From positions 124,001 through 188,000 of the forward strand of contig NZ_JBHSYO010000004.1 in the NCBI RefSeq assembly GCF_042662685.1: a stretch of DNA of 64,000 nt. Direction: 5' to 3'. The notes beneath the pieces were generated by a model. That model was not told the origin of the DNA. It ran no database searches and worked only from the letters and a program-made list of their open reading frames with translations. Position 1 is the first letter of the stretch. Each line of letters opens with the position of its first letter. This stretch comes from Pseudobowmanella zhangzhouensis (GTDB taxonomy: Bacteria > Pseudomonadota > Gammaproteobacteria > Enterobacterales > Alteromonadaceae). A program made the translations under genes and the position numbers. Of this stretch, positions 25,633 to 34,275 are shown piece after piece.

Positions 25633-26871
25633 TTACATCGTCTTAAATAACAACGAACCGTTGGTCCCGCCGAAACCAAACGAGTTGCATAAGGCATATT
25701 GCATCACCACATCCCGGGTAGCTCCAGGCACGTAGTCCAGATCACAACCTTCACCAGGATTTTCCAGATTGATGGTCGGGGGTGCAACCTGATCGCGTAG
25801 GGCCAAAATAGTGAAAATGGCCTCTACCGAACCCGCTGCGCCTAACAGGTGGCCAGTCATGGACTTGGTTGAACTGACCATCACCTTGCTCGCCGCACTG
25901 CCAAACACACTGTGCACCGCGCGCGTTTCGGCAACATCACCAGCCGGTGTCGAGGTACCGTGAGCGTTAATATACTTAATCGCATCCACAGCAATACCTG
26001 CATCATTGATAGCGTTGGCCATGGCTGCAGCGGCACCTGCACCGTCTTCCGGTGGAGACGTCATATGGTAAGCGTCGCCACTCATTCCAAAGCCAACCAA
26101 TTCAGCATAGATGTGCGCGCCGCGTGCTTTGGCATGCTCGTATTCTTCAAGCATAACCACACCCGCGCCCTCACCCATTACAAAGCCATCACGGTCTTTG
26201 TCCCAGGGACGCGATGCCCCGGTTGGGTCGTCATTTCGGGTTGATAAGGCTCGAGCCGCGTTAAAGCCACCAATACCTAATGGGGTAATAGTTGACTCCG
26301 CGCCGCCTGCCAGCATCATATCCGCATCACCGTACGCGATGGTACGCGCTGCAACACCAATATTGTGTACACCCGTGGTACAGGCCGTCACGATATTCAG
26401 GTTGGGGCCTTTTAAGCCTTCCATAATCGACAGAAAGCCGGAAATCATATTGGTAATGGTCGATGGTACAAAGAACGGCGAAATCTTGCGAGGTCCGCCC
26501 TGCAGCATCTTATTGTGGTTTTCTTCGATTAAACCCAATCCACCAATACCTGAGCCAATCGCCACACCGATGCGACCAGCATTATTCTCAGTGACTTCAA
26601 TACCACTATCCTGCAAGGCTTGTTTCGCCGCGGCGATGCCATACTGGATAAACAGATCCATCTTCTTACTTTCTTTTTTCGGAATATAGGCTTCGCTGTC
26701 GAATCCTTTCAGATGACCGGCAAATTTGGTGGCAAAGTCAGTTACATCGAATCTGTCTGTCAGTTCGATGCCGCTTTTCCCATTAAGTACGCCCTGCCAG
26801 CTGCTGCTAACGTCGTTACCGAGTGGGGAAAGCATGCCAAGACCGGTCACTACAATACGTCGTTTAGACAC
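25633..26871 (-). CDS. fabF: 3-oxoacyl-ACP synthase II (KAS II)
   Basis: Condensing enzyme that elongates acyl-ACP with malonyl-ACP, including the temperature-sensitive C16:1 to C18:1 step. Active-site Cys164 in IVTACTTG, His in NAHGTSTPAGD and His in KSMTGHLLGAAG form the CHH triad. Start is GTG at 26871 because GGAGG lies five bases upstream and the protein then begins (M)SKRRIVVTGLG; a longer in-frame ORF to 26913 runs through the acpP terminator. Length 412 matches E. coli FabF (413). Confidence 0.97.
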   Translation of the reverse strand: MSKRRIVVTGLGMLSPLGNDVSSSWQGVLNGKSGIELTDRFDVTDFATKFAGHLKGFDSEAYIPKKESKKMDLFIQYGIAAAKQALQDSGIEVTENNAGRIGVAIGSGIGGLGLIEENHNKMLQGGPRKISPFFVPSTITNMISGFLSIMEGLKGPNLNIVTACTTGVHNIGVAARTIAYGDADMMLAGGAESTITPLGIGGFNAARALSTRNDDPTGASRPWDKDRDGFVMGEGAGVVMLEEYEHAKARGAHIYAELVGFGMSGDAYHMTSPPEDGAGAAAAMANAINDAGIAVDAIKYINAHGTSTPAGDVAETRAVHSVFGSAASKVMVSSTKSMTGHLLGAAGSVEAIFTILALRDQVAPPTINLENPGEGCDLDYVPGATRDVVMQYALCNSFGFGGTNGSLLFKTM

Positions 26872-26911
26872 ATTGGCCTCCGCTATGCTGAATATGAATG
26901 GGGGTAAGATC

Positions 26912-26939
26912 AAAAAACGGCTCGAAAATGAGCCGTTTC
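26912..26939 (-). terminator. Terminator between acpP and fabF
   Basis: Minus-strand stem AAACGGCTC/GAGCCGTTT around ATTTTC is followed by a T run. It trails acpP by about 10 bp and probably lets acpP be expressed much more than fabF. Confidence 0.85.
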
Positions 26940-26949
26940 GGGAATTTAA

Positions 26950-27189
26950 TTAAGCGTCTTTGTGCGCTTTGATGTAGTCGATAGCAGACTGAACAGTGGT
27001 GATTTTCTCAGCTTCTTCGTCTGGGATTTCAGTGTCGAATTCCTCTTCCAAAGCCATAACCAGTTCCACAGTATCCAGAGAATCTGCACCTAAATCATCG
27101 ACGAATGACGCTTCTGATTTTACTTCTTCTTCTTTCACGCCCAACTGTTCAACGATGATTTTAATTACGCGTTCTTCGATGTTACTCAT
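26950..27189 (-). CDS. acpP: Acyl carrier protein
   Basis: Very acidic 79-residue four-helix carrier. The phosphopantetheine Ser is in DDLGADSLDTVELVMALEEEF. It shuttles acyl groups between Fab enzymes and supplies PlsX and LpxA. A GGAAG ribosome site precedes the ATG. It has its own leader of about 235 bp after fabG, with a promoter candidate, and a terminator behind, as expected for an abundant protein. Confidence 0.98.
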   Translation of the reverse strand: MSNIEERVIKIIVEQLGVKEEEVKSEASFVDDLGADSLDTVELVMALEEEFDTEIPDEEAEKITTVQSAIDYIKAHKDA

Positions 27190-27240
27190 GGTTTTAGTTC
27201 TTCCTTCAAAAAATAACGCTAATGCGAAGTTGCGGTAGTG

Positions 27241-27270
27241 TATTCAGCAATATCCCGCGTGGCAAGTCAA
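27241..27270 (-). promoter_or_regulatory. Candidate acpP promoter
   Basis: On the minus strand a consensus-like -35 TTGACT lies at 27265-27270. An AT-rich -10 candidate (TGAATA) follows after 18 bp. The acpP start is about 50 bp downstream. The -10 is poor, so the exact start is uncertain. Confidence 0.4.
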
Positions 27271-27396
27271 CGGCCGCGCTTTTTTTTGCTGGTCAAACCA
27301 CAACTTAGCACAGTTTTTAAACTAAATGCACACCGATATTGGGATGCATCGTTAAATTAAAAAGCCTTAAAAATGTTTATATTTCTAAGGTAATTC

Positions 27397-27426
27397 AAAC
27401 AGATTTCAAAAATATGAAATCTGTTT
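27397..27426 (-). terminator. Long AT-rich hairpin at the fabG stop codon
   Basis: Perfect 12-bp arms AAACAGATTTCA/TGAAATCTGTTT enclose a 6-base loop; the first arm on the minus strand includes part of the fabG stop. The following bases are TTTGAATTACC, a short T stretch only, so it may be a weak terminator or an mRNA stabiliser between fabG and acpP. Confidence 0.5.
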
Positions 27427-28162
27427 ACGCCATATGCATCCCGCCATTTACATGCAGGGTTTCACCGGTAATATACGCGGAGGCATCTGACGCTAAAAAT
27501 GCCACAGCGGCGGCAATTTCTTTTGGCTGGCCTAAACGACCGGCCGGAATATCTTTAAAAATCGCTTCTTTTTGCTCTTCGGTGAGTGACTGGGTCATAT
27601 CCGTATCGATAAAACCCGGTGCAACCACATTCACGGTAATACCACGTGAGGCAACTTCACGAGCCAGCGATTTGGAGAAACCAATCACTCCGGCTTTAGC
27701 AGCGGCATAATTGGCTTGTCCCGGATTACCGGTTGAACCAACGACGGAACCGATACTGATAATACGGCCAAAACGCTTTTTCATCATGCCACGCATGACA
27801 GCCTTACTGAGCTGAAATATTGGCGTCAGGTTGGTGGCGATAATATCGTCCCACTCCGAATCCTTCATACGCATCATCAGGTTGTCGCGGGTGATCCCAG
27901 CGTTATTGACCAGAATATCGATGTCTCCAAAACGTTCTTTGATATCGGTCAAAGCCTGATTAAGGCTCTCTGCATCGGTAACATTCAGTACCATGCCGGC
28001 ACCGTTGTCGCCCAGATAAGCAGAAATGTTATCTGCGCCATGCTGCGATGTCGCCGTGCCGATTACCGTGACGCCCTGTGCAACCAGTGCTTCTGCCACC
28101 GCTTTACCAATTCCGCGACTGGCGCCGGTTACCAGCGCCACTTTTGTTGTTAACTCTGACAT
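27425..28162 (-). CDS. fabG: 3-oxoacyl-ACP reductase
   Basis: NADPH-dependent short-chain dehydrogenase that reduces 3-ketoacyl-ACP. TGASRGIGKAVAE is the cofactor loop, NNAG is at about 85-90, and the catalytic Ser and YxxxK are in SIGSVVGSTGNPGQANYAAAK. Length 245 matches E. coli (244). Separated by 2 bp from fabD. The acpP gene follows after a structured 235-bp spacer. Confidence 0.98.
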   Translation of the reverse strand: MSELTTKVALVTGASRGIGKAVAEALVAQGVTVIGTATSQHGADNISAYLGDNGAGMVLNVTDAESLNQALTDIKERFGDIDILVNNAGITRDNLMMRMKDSEWDDIIATNLTPIFQLSKAVMRGMMKKRFGRIISIGSVVGSTGNPGQANYAAAKAGVIGFSKSLAREVASRGITVNVVAPGFIDTDMTQSLTEEQKEAIFKDIPAGRLGQPKEIAAAVAFLASDASAYITGETLHVNGGMHMA

Positions 28163-28164
28163 GT

Positions 28165-29088
28165 TTATTCCTGTGTCATGCTCTGTAATGCGTCAACAGT
28201 ATTAAGCGCATCACAATTTACGGACTTATCGATTCGTTTTGCCAGCCCGCTAAGAACTTTACCCGGGCCAACTTCAAAATGCGCCAGCGCACCTTTTGCC
28301 GCCAAGGCTTCTACGGTTTCGGTCCAGCGTACCGGACTGTATAACTGGCGTACCAGGGCATCTTTAATCGCCCCAGTATCGTCGGCTGCCATCACATCCA
28401 CATTATTAATAACCGGGATGCGTGGTGCATTGAGGCTTAACCCATCGAGCGCCACTTTTAATACGTCCGCCGCAGGCTTCATCAGTGCGCAGTGAGACGG
28501 CACGCTAACTGGCAATGGCAGCGCACGTTTGGCACCCGCCTCCTTACACAGTACGCCTGCCCGCTCAACCGCAGCCGCATTACCGGCAATGACTACCTGA
28601 CCCGGTGAATTAAAGTTAACCGGTGCGACGACCTCGCCCTGTGCTGCCTGTTCACAGGCGGCCTGAATTTTGTCGTCCTCAAGACCAATAATCGCATACA
28701 TGGCACCCGTTCCGGCTGGAACCGCTTCCTGCATGGCTTTGCCGCGCAATTCCACTAACTTAACCGCATCGGCAAAGTCTAAAACCCCAGCACACACCAA
28801 CGCAGAGTACTCACCCAGGCTGTGGCCGGCCATAAACGCTGGTTCAGCGCCGCCCAACTCTTTATATAAGCGATAAAGCGCTACGCTGGCTGTCAAAATG
28901 GCAGGTTGCGTAATGTGAGTTTGATTCAGTTCTTCGGCAGGACCTTGTTGAACCAACTGCCATAAATCATAACCCAAGGCTGCAGAGGCTTCGGCAAACG
29001 TGGCCTGGATCTGCGGGTATTCTGCTGCAACGTCGGCTAGCATGCCAACGGCTTGTGAGCCCTGACCGGGAAACACAAATGCGCGCAT
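28165..29088 (-). CDS. fabD: Malonyl-CoA:ACP transacylase
   Basis: Loads malonate onto ACP. The FPGQGSQ motif opens the protein, the nucleophilic Ser lies in GHSLGEYSALVCAG and the catalytic His in SVPSHCALM. Length of 307 residues is standard (309 in E. coli). It lies between fabH and fabG in the conserved order. Confidence 0.98.
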   Translation of the reverse strand: MRAFVFPGQGSQAVGMLADVAAEYPQIQATFAEASAALGYDLWQLVQQGPAEELNQTHITQPAILTASVALYRLYKELGGAEPAFMAGHSLGEYSALVCAGVLDFADAVKLVELRGKAMQEAVPAGTGAMYAIIGLEDDKIQAACEQAAQGEVVAPVNFNSPGQVVIAGNAAAVERAGVLCKEAGAKRALPLPVSVPSHCALMKPAADVLKVALDGLSLNAPRIPVINNVDVMAADDTGAIKDALVRQLYSPVRWTETVEALAAKGALAHFEVGPGKVLSGLAKRIDKSVNCDALNTVDALQSMTQE

Positions 29089-29110
29089 AGATTCTCCTGA
29101 AATTTACTAA

Positions 29111-30070
29111 TTAATATCTGACTAATGCGGATGCCCAGGCGAAACCGCCACCAAAAGCTTCCAGCAATAAATTGTGGCCACGTTGGATGCGTCCATCACG
29201 AATGGCGGTATCCAGCGCAGTAGGAACGGTCGCGGCTGAGGTATTGCCGAACTGCTCAAGGGTCAGCACGACTCTGTCCATTGGCATTTCGAGTTTCTTC
29301 GCAGTGGCTTTAATAATGCGGAAGTTCGCCTGGTGTGGCACCAGCCAGTCCAGTTGTGACTTATCCATATTATTTGCGGCAAGCGTCTGCTCAACTACTT
29401 CGGATAATTTGGTAACCGCTACTTTGAATACTTCATTGCCTTTCATGACGCCCCAGTTTTCATGCACTGAGGCCTCATTGCCGCGTTCAGGATTACCGAT
29501 ATAGAGTAGATCACCGTAACTGCCGGCGGCATGAATATGGGTAGATAAAATGCCCGGCTCTTCACTGGCTTCAATAATCACCGCACCGGCGGCGTCACCA
29601 AATAAAATCACCATGGTTCGGTCGTATGGGTCGATCATCCTTGTTAACGCATCACTGCCGACAATCAGGATCCGCTTACACATACCGGTTTTTATGTATT
29701 GGTCGGCGACGCTCAGGGCATAACAGAAACCTGCACAGGCAGCGGCAATATCAAAGGCCGGAATACCGTCCAGTTGCAGTTCCTTTTGGATATCGCATGC
29801 AGCGCTTGGCAATGCTTTGGCGTGACTGGTGGTGGCACATAAAATCATATCGATGGAGTTCGGATCGATATCAGCCATTTCGAAGGCTTTCCTCGCCGCC
29901 TCTGCGCCCATGGTGGCGACATTTTCATGCTCGGCGATAATACGACGTTCTTTTATACCTGTGCGATCGGTGATCCACTGATCGGAAGTATCAACCATTT
30001 TTTCCAGATCCAGATTCGAGCGAATCTGACTGGGGTAATAACTTCCGGTACCAATAATGCGTGAATACAT
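29111..30070 (-). CDS. fabH: 3-oxoacyl-ACP synthase III (KAS III)
   Basis: Starts fatty-acid synthesis by condensing acetyl-CoA with malonyl-ACP. Cys112 in AAACAGFCYAL, His in VPHQANFRI and Asn in FGNTSAATVP form the CHN triad. The ATG at 30070 (319 residues, MYSRIIGTGSYYP) agrees with the family; an in-frame start at 30091 would add seven residues. GGAAGG lies upstream. A 49-bp spacer separates it from plsX. Confidence 0.97.
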   Translation of the reverse strand: MYSRIIGTGSYYPSQIRSNLDLEKMVDTSDQWITDRTGIKERRIIAEHENVATMGAEAARKAFEMADIDPNSIDMILCATTSHAKALPSAACDIQKELQLDGIPAFDIAAACAGFCYALSVADQYIKTGMCKRILIVGSDALTRMIDPYDRTMVILFGDAAGAVIIEASEEPGILSTHIHAAGSYGDLLYIGNPERGNEASVHENWGVMKGNEVFKVAVTKLSEVVEQTLAANNMDKSQLDWLVPHQANFRIIKATAKKLEMPMDRVVLTLEQFGNTSAATVPTALDTAIRDGRIQRGHNLLLEAFGGGFAWASALVRY

Positions 30071-30119
30071 GAATAAAGGCCTTCCTGTCACCTCGGTTAA
30101 GCGACACAGACCTGTGGGC

Positions 30120-31136
30120 TTAACTCAGTACAATTTCTAATTTATGTTTTATTTTATTTGGCACTTGTTGGTCAACTTCGCGCATCGCGACGCGAATTGC
30201 GTACAAAAATGCATCAACTTGCGCGTTTCCGTGACTTTTAACCACAATGCCGCGCAATCCTAACAGACTCGCACCGTTGTACTGGTCGGGGTTCACCCTC
30301 GAATAAATTCTTTTTAACAGAGGCAATGCCATTTTAGCCATCAAACGCGTGAAAAAACTCTCCGCGGAGGCTGATTTCACTTCATTCAGTACTAAAGTCG
30401 CGAAGCCTTCGCAGGCTTTGAGTGCAATGTTACCGGTAAAACCGTCGGCCACCACAACATCTGCTTTATCGGAAAAAATATCATTGCCTTCAACATAACC
30501 AATGAAATTGATCCCCGGTGCTTCCGACAGCAATTGTGCGGCATTTTTAACCGTGTCATTACCTTTGATTTGCTCTTCACCCACGTTTAACAGCGCCACC
30601 CGTGGATTGACCATGCCTTCTACCTGCTCTGCCAATACCGAGCCCATCACTGCGTACTGGAATAATATTTCCGAGTCACAGTTCACGTTGGCACCCAAAT
30701 CCAGCAGAAATACTTTTCGGTCGCTGAAGGTTGGCAAGGCTGACACCAGCGCCGGTCGGTTGATCCCCGCCAGGGTTTTCAGCACATAATAAGCGTTAGT
30801 CAACAGTGCACCGGTATTACCCGCACTGACACAGGCGTCTGCTTCACCGGTTTCTACCAGTTCCAGGGCACGGCGCATGGATGAGTCAGGTTTTTTGCGT
30901 AGGGTTGAGGCTGGTTTTTCATCCATGGTGACGACCTGACTGCAATGGATAATTTCCAGCTGGTCGGTTTGGGTGAATTTAGCTTTACGCAGTTGCGCAT
31001 CGATCTGGGTTTGATCGCCGCACAGAATTAAATGTAAGTTGGGGCATTGCTGCACAGCCAGAACGGCTGCGGGAATAGTAACTGGGGGGCCATAATCGCC
31101 CCCCATTACGTCTAATGCAATTGTTAGCTTAGACAA
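30120..31136 (-). CDS. plsX: Phosphate acyltransferase PlsX
   Basis: Converts acyl-ACP to acyl-phosphate for glycerol-3-phosphate acylation by PlsY, linking fatty-acid to phospholipid synthesis. Family marks are LDVMGGDYGP at the N terminus, SAGNTGALL, LDLGANVNC, NVGEEQIKGND and VADGFTGNIALK. 338 residues, peripheral to the membrane. It follows rpmF by 11 bp. Confidence 0.97.
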   Translation of the reverse strand: MSKLTIALDVMGGDYGPPVTIPAAVLAVQQCPNLHLILCGDQTQIDAQLRKAKFTQTDQLEIIHCSQVVTMDEKPASTLRKKPDSSMRRALELVETGEADACVSAGNTGALLTNAYYVLKTLAGINRPALVSALPTFSDRKVFLLDLGANVNCDSEILFQYAVMGSVLAEQVEGMVNPRVALLNVGEEQIKGNDTVKNAAQLLSEAPGINFIGYVEGNDIFSDKADVVVADGFTGNIALKACEGFATLVLNEVKSASAESFFTRLMAKMALPLLKRIYSRVNPDQYNGASLLGLRGIVVKSHGNAQVDAFLYAIRVAMREVDQQVPNKIKHKLEIVLS

Positions 31137-31147
31137 TCGACTACCGC

Positions 31148-31318
31148 TTAGTCAGCGATAACCTTTTTACCGCGATAGAAACCATCTGCAGTCACATGGT
31201 GACGACGATGCGTTTCACCAGAGGTTGCGTCTACAGACAAAGTTGGACCAGTTAAGGCATCATGCGAACGACGCATGCCACGCTTAGAACGGGTTTTACG
31301 ATTCTGTTGTACCGCCAT
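31148..31318 (-). CDS. rpmF: 50S ribosomal protein L32
   Basis: A 56-residue basic protein beginning MAVQQNRKTRSKRGMRRSHD, the L32 signature, and ending RGKKVIAD. It is a short structural protein of the large subunit near the peptidyl transferase exit. The zinc-binding Cys pairs seen in some L32 proteins are absent, as in the enterobacterial form. It lies between yceD and plsX, 5 bp after yceD. Confidence 0.97.
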   Translation of the reverse strand: MAVQQNRKTRSKRGMRRSHDALTGPTLSVDATSGETHRRHHVTADGFYRGKKVIAD

Positions 31319-31323
31319 TTCAA

Positions 31324-31851
31324 TTACTCCTCGTCTCGCTTAAGTTCTTTTAACACCGCAAAGGGGTTTGGACGCTCTGCTGCCGGTTCGATCTTGCCAA
31401 ATACCATATCGGCTGCCTTACGCTTACAGTCACGCTCATCATGCATGGCTACCAGCGGCAACGCGACAATGATCTCGTCTTCAATAATTTGAAGCAGATC
31501 GATTTCTCCGTGGTCATTGACCTCTACCGGTTCGTAGATATCCGGAATTTCTTCGATATCCTGTCCTGCTTTCACAGGGGTGTAGCTGAATGAAACAGCT
31601 ACTGGCATTGCAAATGGTTCATCACACCGCTGGCATTGCATTTGTACAGATATCGTGATTTCACCCTCAAAGTAATGAAGACCCTGCGCATCAGTGTCAA
31701 ACTTCACTTCAATGCTGGCGAAATCGTCCATAGCATAGACTGTTTCGGCCAAACGCATCATGTCTTTTGCAGCCACGACCCCCTGATAATCAGAGCGTTG
31801 TGTGGCGGCTTTGACCGGATCGATGAATTTAGGCAGTTTCAGCTTTTGCAT
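31324..31851 (-). CDS. yceD: 23S rRNA accumulation protein YceD (DUF177)
   Basis: Conserved DUF177 protein; in E. coli loss lowers 23S rRNA levels. The N terminus MQKLKLPKFIDPVKAA matches E. coli YceD. A CxRC pair (MQCQRCDEPF) and the EIDLLQIIEDEIIVALP segment are family hallmarks, and it ends RPNPFAVLKELKR. 175 residues. No Shine-Dalgarno precedes the ATG, because the -10 box of a strong promoter is only about 10 bp upstream. First gene of the yceD-rpmF-plsX-fab operon. Confidence 0.95.
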   Translation of the reverse strand: MQKLKLPKFIDPVKAATQRSDYQGVVAAKDMMRLAETVYAMDDFASIEVKFDTDAQGLHYFEGEITISVQMQCQRCDEPFAMPVAVSFSYTPVKAGQDIEEIPDIYEPVEVNDHGEIDLLQIIEDEIIVALPLVAMHDERDCKRKAADMVFGKIEPAAERPNPFAVLKELKRDEE

Positions 31852-31860
31852 AGGGCGCGC

Positions 31861-31889
31861 ATAATATAGTGAGACGCGGCATGAGTCAA
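31861..31889 (-). promoter_or_regulatory. Sigma70 promoter of the yceD-rpmF-plsX-fab operon
   Basis: TTGACT (31884-31889) and TATTAT (31861-31866) are separated by exactly 17 bp. The expected transcription start at about 31853-31855 is within 0-4 nt of the yceD ATG at 31851, so the mRNA would be leaderless or nearly so. Confidence 0.75.
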
Positions 31890-31980
31890 AACAAAAATCC
31901 TTACCACTACAGGTGTTACGGCGTTTTTTAATTCCGGCACTTCAGGGTAAACTTAGCGCCTTTACATTCTGGGAGCCATT

Positions 31981-32577
31981 ATGCAACTTACCCTCGCCTC
32001 AACATCTGTTTATCGCAAAGAAATTCTGAGTAAATTGCATATTCCCTTTGCTACCGTCAAACCGGACGTAGATGAAACCCCGTTACCGGATGAAGGCGCA
32101 GCTGATTTAGTCGAAAGGCTGGCAATAGCCAAAGCCCGTGCGGTGGCTGAACAGGTTAAACAAGGTTGGGTGATTGGTTCTGATCAGGTTGCCACGTTTG
32201 ATGGACATATATTAGGTAAGCCTCACAGCGAAGAAAACGCGGTCAAACAACTTACGGCATGCAGTGGCAAAACCGTCACCTTCTTAACCGGCTTGTGCCT
32301 GTATAACGCGGATACCCATCATTATATGTCGCTGGTTGAACCGTTTCAGGTCAATTTCCGGGCGTTGACGCCGAGCCAAATTCGCCGTTACGTGCAAATC
32401 GAACAACCATTGAATTGTGCCGGCAGCTTTAAATCCGAAGGTTTGGGAATTGCGTTATTCCGTTCGCTAAACGGCCGTGATCCTAATAGCCTGATAGGTT
32501 TGCCAACCATCGCCTTGATTGAATTATTTACCCAGGCTGGTATTGATGTGTTTGATTATATGCAGGTCAATAGTTGA
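31981..32577 (+). CDS. yceF: Maf-family nucleotide pyrophosphatase (YceF type)
   Basis: House-cleaning enzyme; the YceF subgroup hydrolyses m7GTP to the monophosphate. LASTSVYRKEIL at the N terminus and GSDQVATFDG carry the substrate and metal-binding residues, and LNCAGSFKSEGLGIALF is the YceF-specific C-terminal motif. 198 residues. GGGAG lies 6 bp before the ATG. Divergent from yceD, convergent with a HAD gene that ends 4 bp away. Confidence 0.93.
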   Translation: MQLTLASTSVYRKEILSKLHIPFATVKPDVDETPLPDEGAADLVERLAIAKARAVAEQVKQGWVIGSDQVATFDGHILGKPHSEENAVKQLTACSGKTVTFLTGLCLYNADTHHYMSLVEPFQVNFRALTPSQIRRYVQIEQPLNCAGSFKSEGLGIALFRSLNGRDPNSLIGLPTIALIELFTQAGIDVFDYMQVNS

Positions 32578-32599
32578 TGGCCTAAAGCACGGCCATCAA
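32574..32599. terminator. Shared hairpin containing both stop codons of the convergent genes
   Basis: Perfect 9-bp arms TTGATGGCC/GGCCATCAA surround an 8-base loop. The left arm contains the maf stop TGA and ends in the HAD gene stop. Neither side has a T run, so termination efficiency is uncertain. Confidence 0.45.
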
Positions 32600-33223
32600 A
32601 TCCTGTAGATCATCGATAATAGCCAATGGCTTATGCGGCTCTAACTTATGCGCTGGTTGAGCCCCATAGGTTACCCCTATACGTGGCATGCCTATGGCAG
32701 CGGCCATTCCCATATCATGTTCGGTGTCCCCAATCATTACCGCTTCATCCACACGAATTTGTAAATGCTCAATGATCTGCTCAAGCATCTGAGGATGTGG
32801 CTTTGACCGGGCTTCATCGGCGCAACGGGTAATATGGAAATAATGCCCGGTTTGGGTTTCCTGCATAACCCTATCCAGCCCCGGTCTGGCTTTACCTGTG
32901 GCAACCGCCAGCAATCGTCCCTGCTTTTTTAACGCTGTTAACAAAGGCAAGGCGGCCGAAAACAATGGCGAAGGCGTCGGATTTCGGTACAGATACTCAT
33001 CCCGATATAAATCAACTAACTGTTCTACCCGCGCCGGGTCATCGCTTTGAAATAAACGTCCGAGCGCCGGGCGTAAGCTCAAGCCAATGATGTTATTCAC
33101 CGCTTCATCTTGTGGAACCGGCAACCCTGCACGCCGCGCAGCATTTTGCACGCAGGACACAATGCGTGGCGTCGAGTCCATTAAAGTGCCATCCCAGTCA
33201 AATATTACTGCTTTGAACTTCAT
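32582..33223 (-). CDS. HAD-IA family phosphatase
   Basis: Haloacid-dehalogenase-type hydrolase of 213 residues with a helical cap. Motif I is FDWDGTLMDST, motif II VATGKA, the motif III Lys is in EARSKPHPQML, and motif IV is MIGDTEHDMGMA. Gph-like phosphatases of this kind often sit beside rluC in gammaproteobacteria. Substrate unknown; a small phosphorylated sugar or nucleotide is likely. It is 12 bp after rluC. Confidence 0.88.
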   Translation of the reverse strand: MKFKAVIFDWDGTLMDSTPRIVSCVQNAARRAGLPVPQDEAVNNIIGLSLRPALGRLFQSDDPARVEQLVDLYRDEYLYRNPTPSPLFSAALPLLTALKKQGRLLAVATGKARPGLDRVMQETQTGHYFHITRCADEARSKPHPQMLEQIIEHLQIRVDEAVMIGDTEHDMGMAAAIGMPRIGVTYGAQPAHKLEPHKPLAIIDDLQDLMAVL

Positions 33224-33235
33224 ACACTACTTAAC

Positions 33236-34189
33236 TCAGGCTTTATCAAGACGCTTCAATACGCCCTGCAGGTAGTCATCCAGTGGCGCCTCGAAGCTGA
33301 CCGTGGTTTCTGACTGTGGGTGAATAAACCGAATCTGCCAGGCATGCAGAAATAAACGATTCAGGCCGCTGCTTTGCATAAGGCGATCGAATTCCCCGTC
33401 ACCGTATTTATCATCGCAGGCAATGGGATGACCGGCATGTTGACAATGCACCCGGATTTGATGGGTTCTGCCAGTGATTGGCGACGCTTTGACTAACGTC
33501 GCATTGGCAAAGGTGTCCATTACCTCAAAATGCGTTTCTGATGGTTTACCGGCATCATTAACAAACACCATACGCTCACCTGATTGCAGGATGTTCTTTT
33601 GCAACGGCGCTTTCACTTTATGGCGATTGCGCGGCCACTGCCCCTTGACCAGCGCCAGATAGTGCTTATCGGCGGTTTTACTGCGCAGTTGTTCATGCAA
33701 GTGCGTCAATGCCGAGCGCTTTTTGGCGACCAGAATGACGCCGCTGGTATCACGATCTAACCGGTGCACCAGTTCAAGGAACTTCGCATCAGGGCGCAGC
33801 GCACGCAGCGACTCAATTAAACCAAAACTAATACCACTGCCACCGTGTACCGCCATACCCGATGGCTTGTTAACCACCATCAGGGCTTTGTCTTCATAAA
33901 TAATCTGCTGCTCAATATTTTTTACGCTATCGAGACGAACACTGGGTAATGGCTTTTCCTCTGCCACCCGCAATGGCGGAACCCTGACCAAATCACCGCT
34001 TTGTAATTTGTATTCTGGTTTCACGCGTTTTTTATTCACGCGCACCTCGCCCTTGCGCAACACCCGGTATATCAGGCTTTTCGGCACACCTTTGAGCTGG
34101 GTTTTTAAAAAGTTATCGATACGCTGACCGTCCTGCTCTGCGTCAATTTCGATAAACAATACTTGTGGGGTAGATTCTTGTGCTTTCAT
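33236..34189 (-). CDS. rluC: 23S rRNA pseudouridine synthase RluC
   Basis: Makes pseudouridine at 955, 2504 and 2580 of 23S rRNA (E. coli numbering). An S4 RNA-binding domain covers about 17-75 (RIDNFLKTQLKGVPKSLIYRVLRKGEVRVN). The catalytic Asp is in VHRLDRDTSGVIL and the YxLV/IRVH motifs follow (ITGRTHQIRVH). 317 residues. Divergent from rne, the neighbour it also has in E. coli. Confidence 0.96.
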   Translation of the reverse strand: MKAQESTPQVLFIEIDAEQDGQRIDNFLKTQLKGVPKSLIYRVLRKGEVRVNKKRVKPEYKLQSGDLVRVPPLRVAEEKPLPSVRLDSVKNIEQQIIYEDKALMVVNKPSGMAVHGGSGISFGLIESLRALRPDAKFLELVHRLDRDTSGVILVAKKRSALTHLHEQLRSKTADKHYLALVKGQWPRNRHKVKAPLQKNILQSGERMVFVNDAGKPSETHFEVMDTFANATLVKASPITGRTHQIRVHCQHAGHPIACDDKYGDGEFDRLMQSSGLNRLFLHAWQIRFIHPQSETTVSFEAPLDDYLQGVLKRLDKA

Positions 34190-34239
34190 GGGGCGCGATT
34201 TTACCTGTAATCACGCGGGTTTTCGCGCTTTTTATTTGC

Positions 34240-34269
34240 TTGCTTAAGTACGTGAATTAATGAGATAAT
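34240..34269 (+). promoter_or_regulatory. Candidate rne promoter
   Basis: TTGCTT (34240-34245) and GATAAT (34264-34269) with an 18-bp spacer. Transcription from about 34276 would give a leader of about 370 nt, close to the 361-nt rne leader known in E. coli. Confidence 0.5.
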
Positions 34270-34275
34270 TTCGCC

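Noticed and set aside
26111..26689. Plus-strand ORF of 192 codons inside fabF
   Set aside because: Fully antisense to the fabF catalytic region and without family features.
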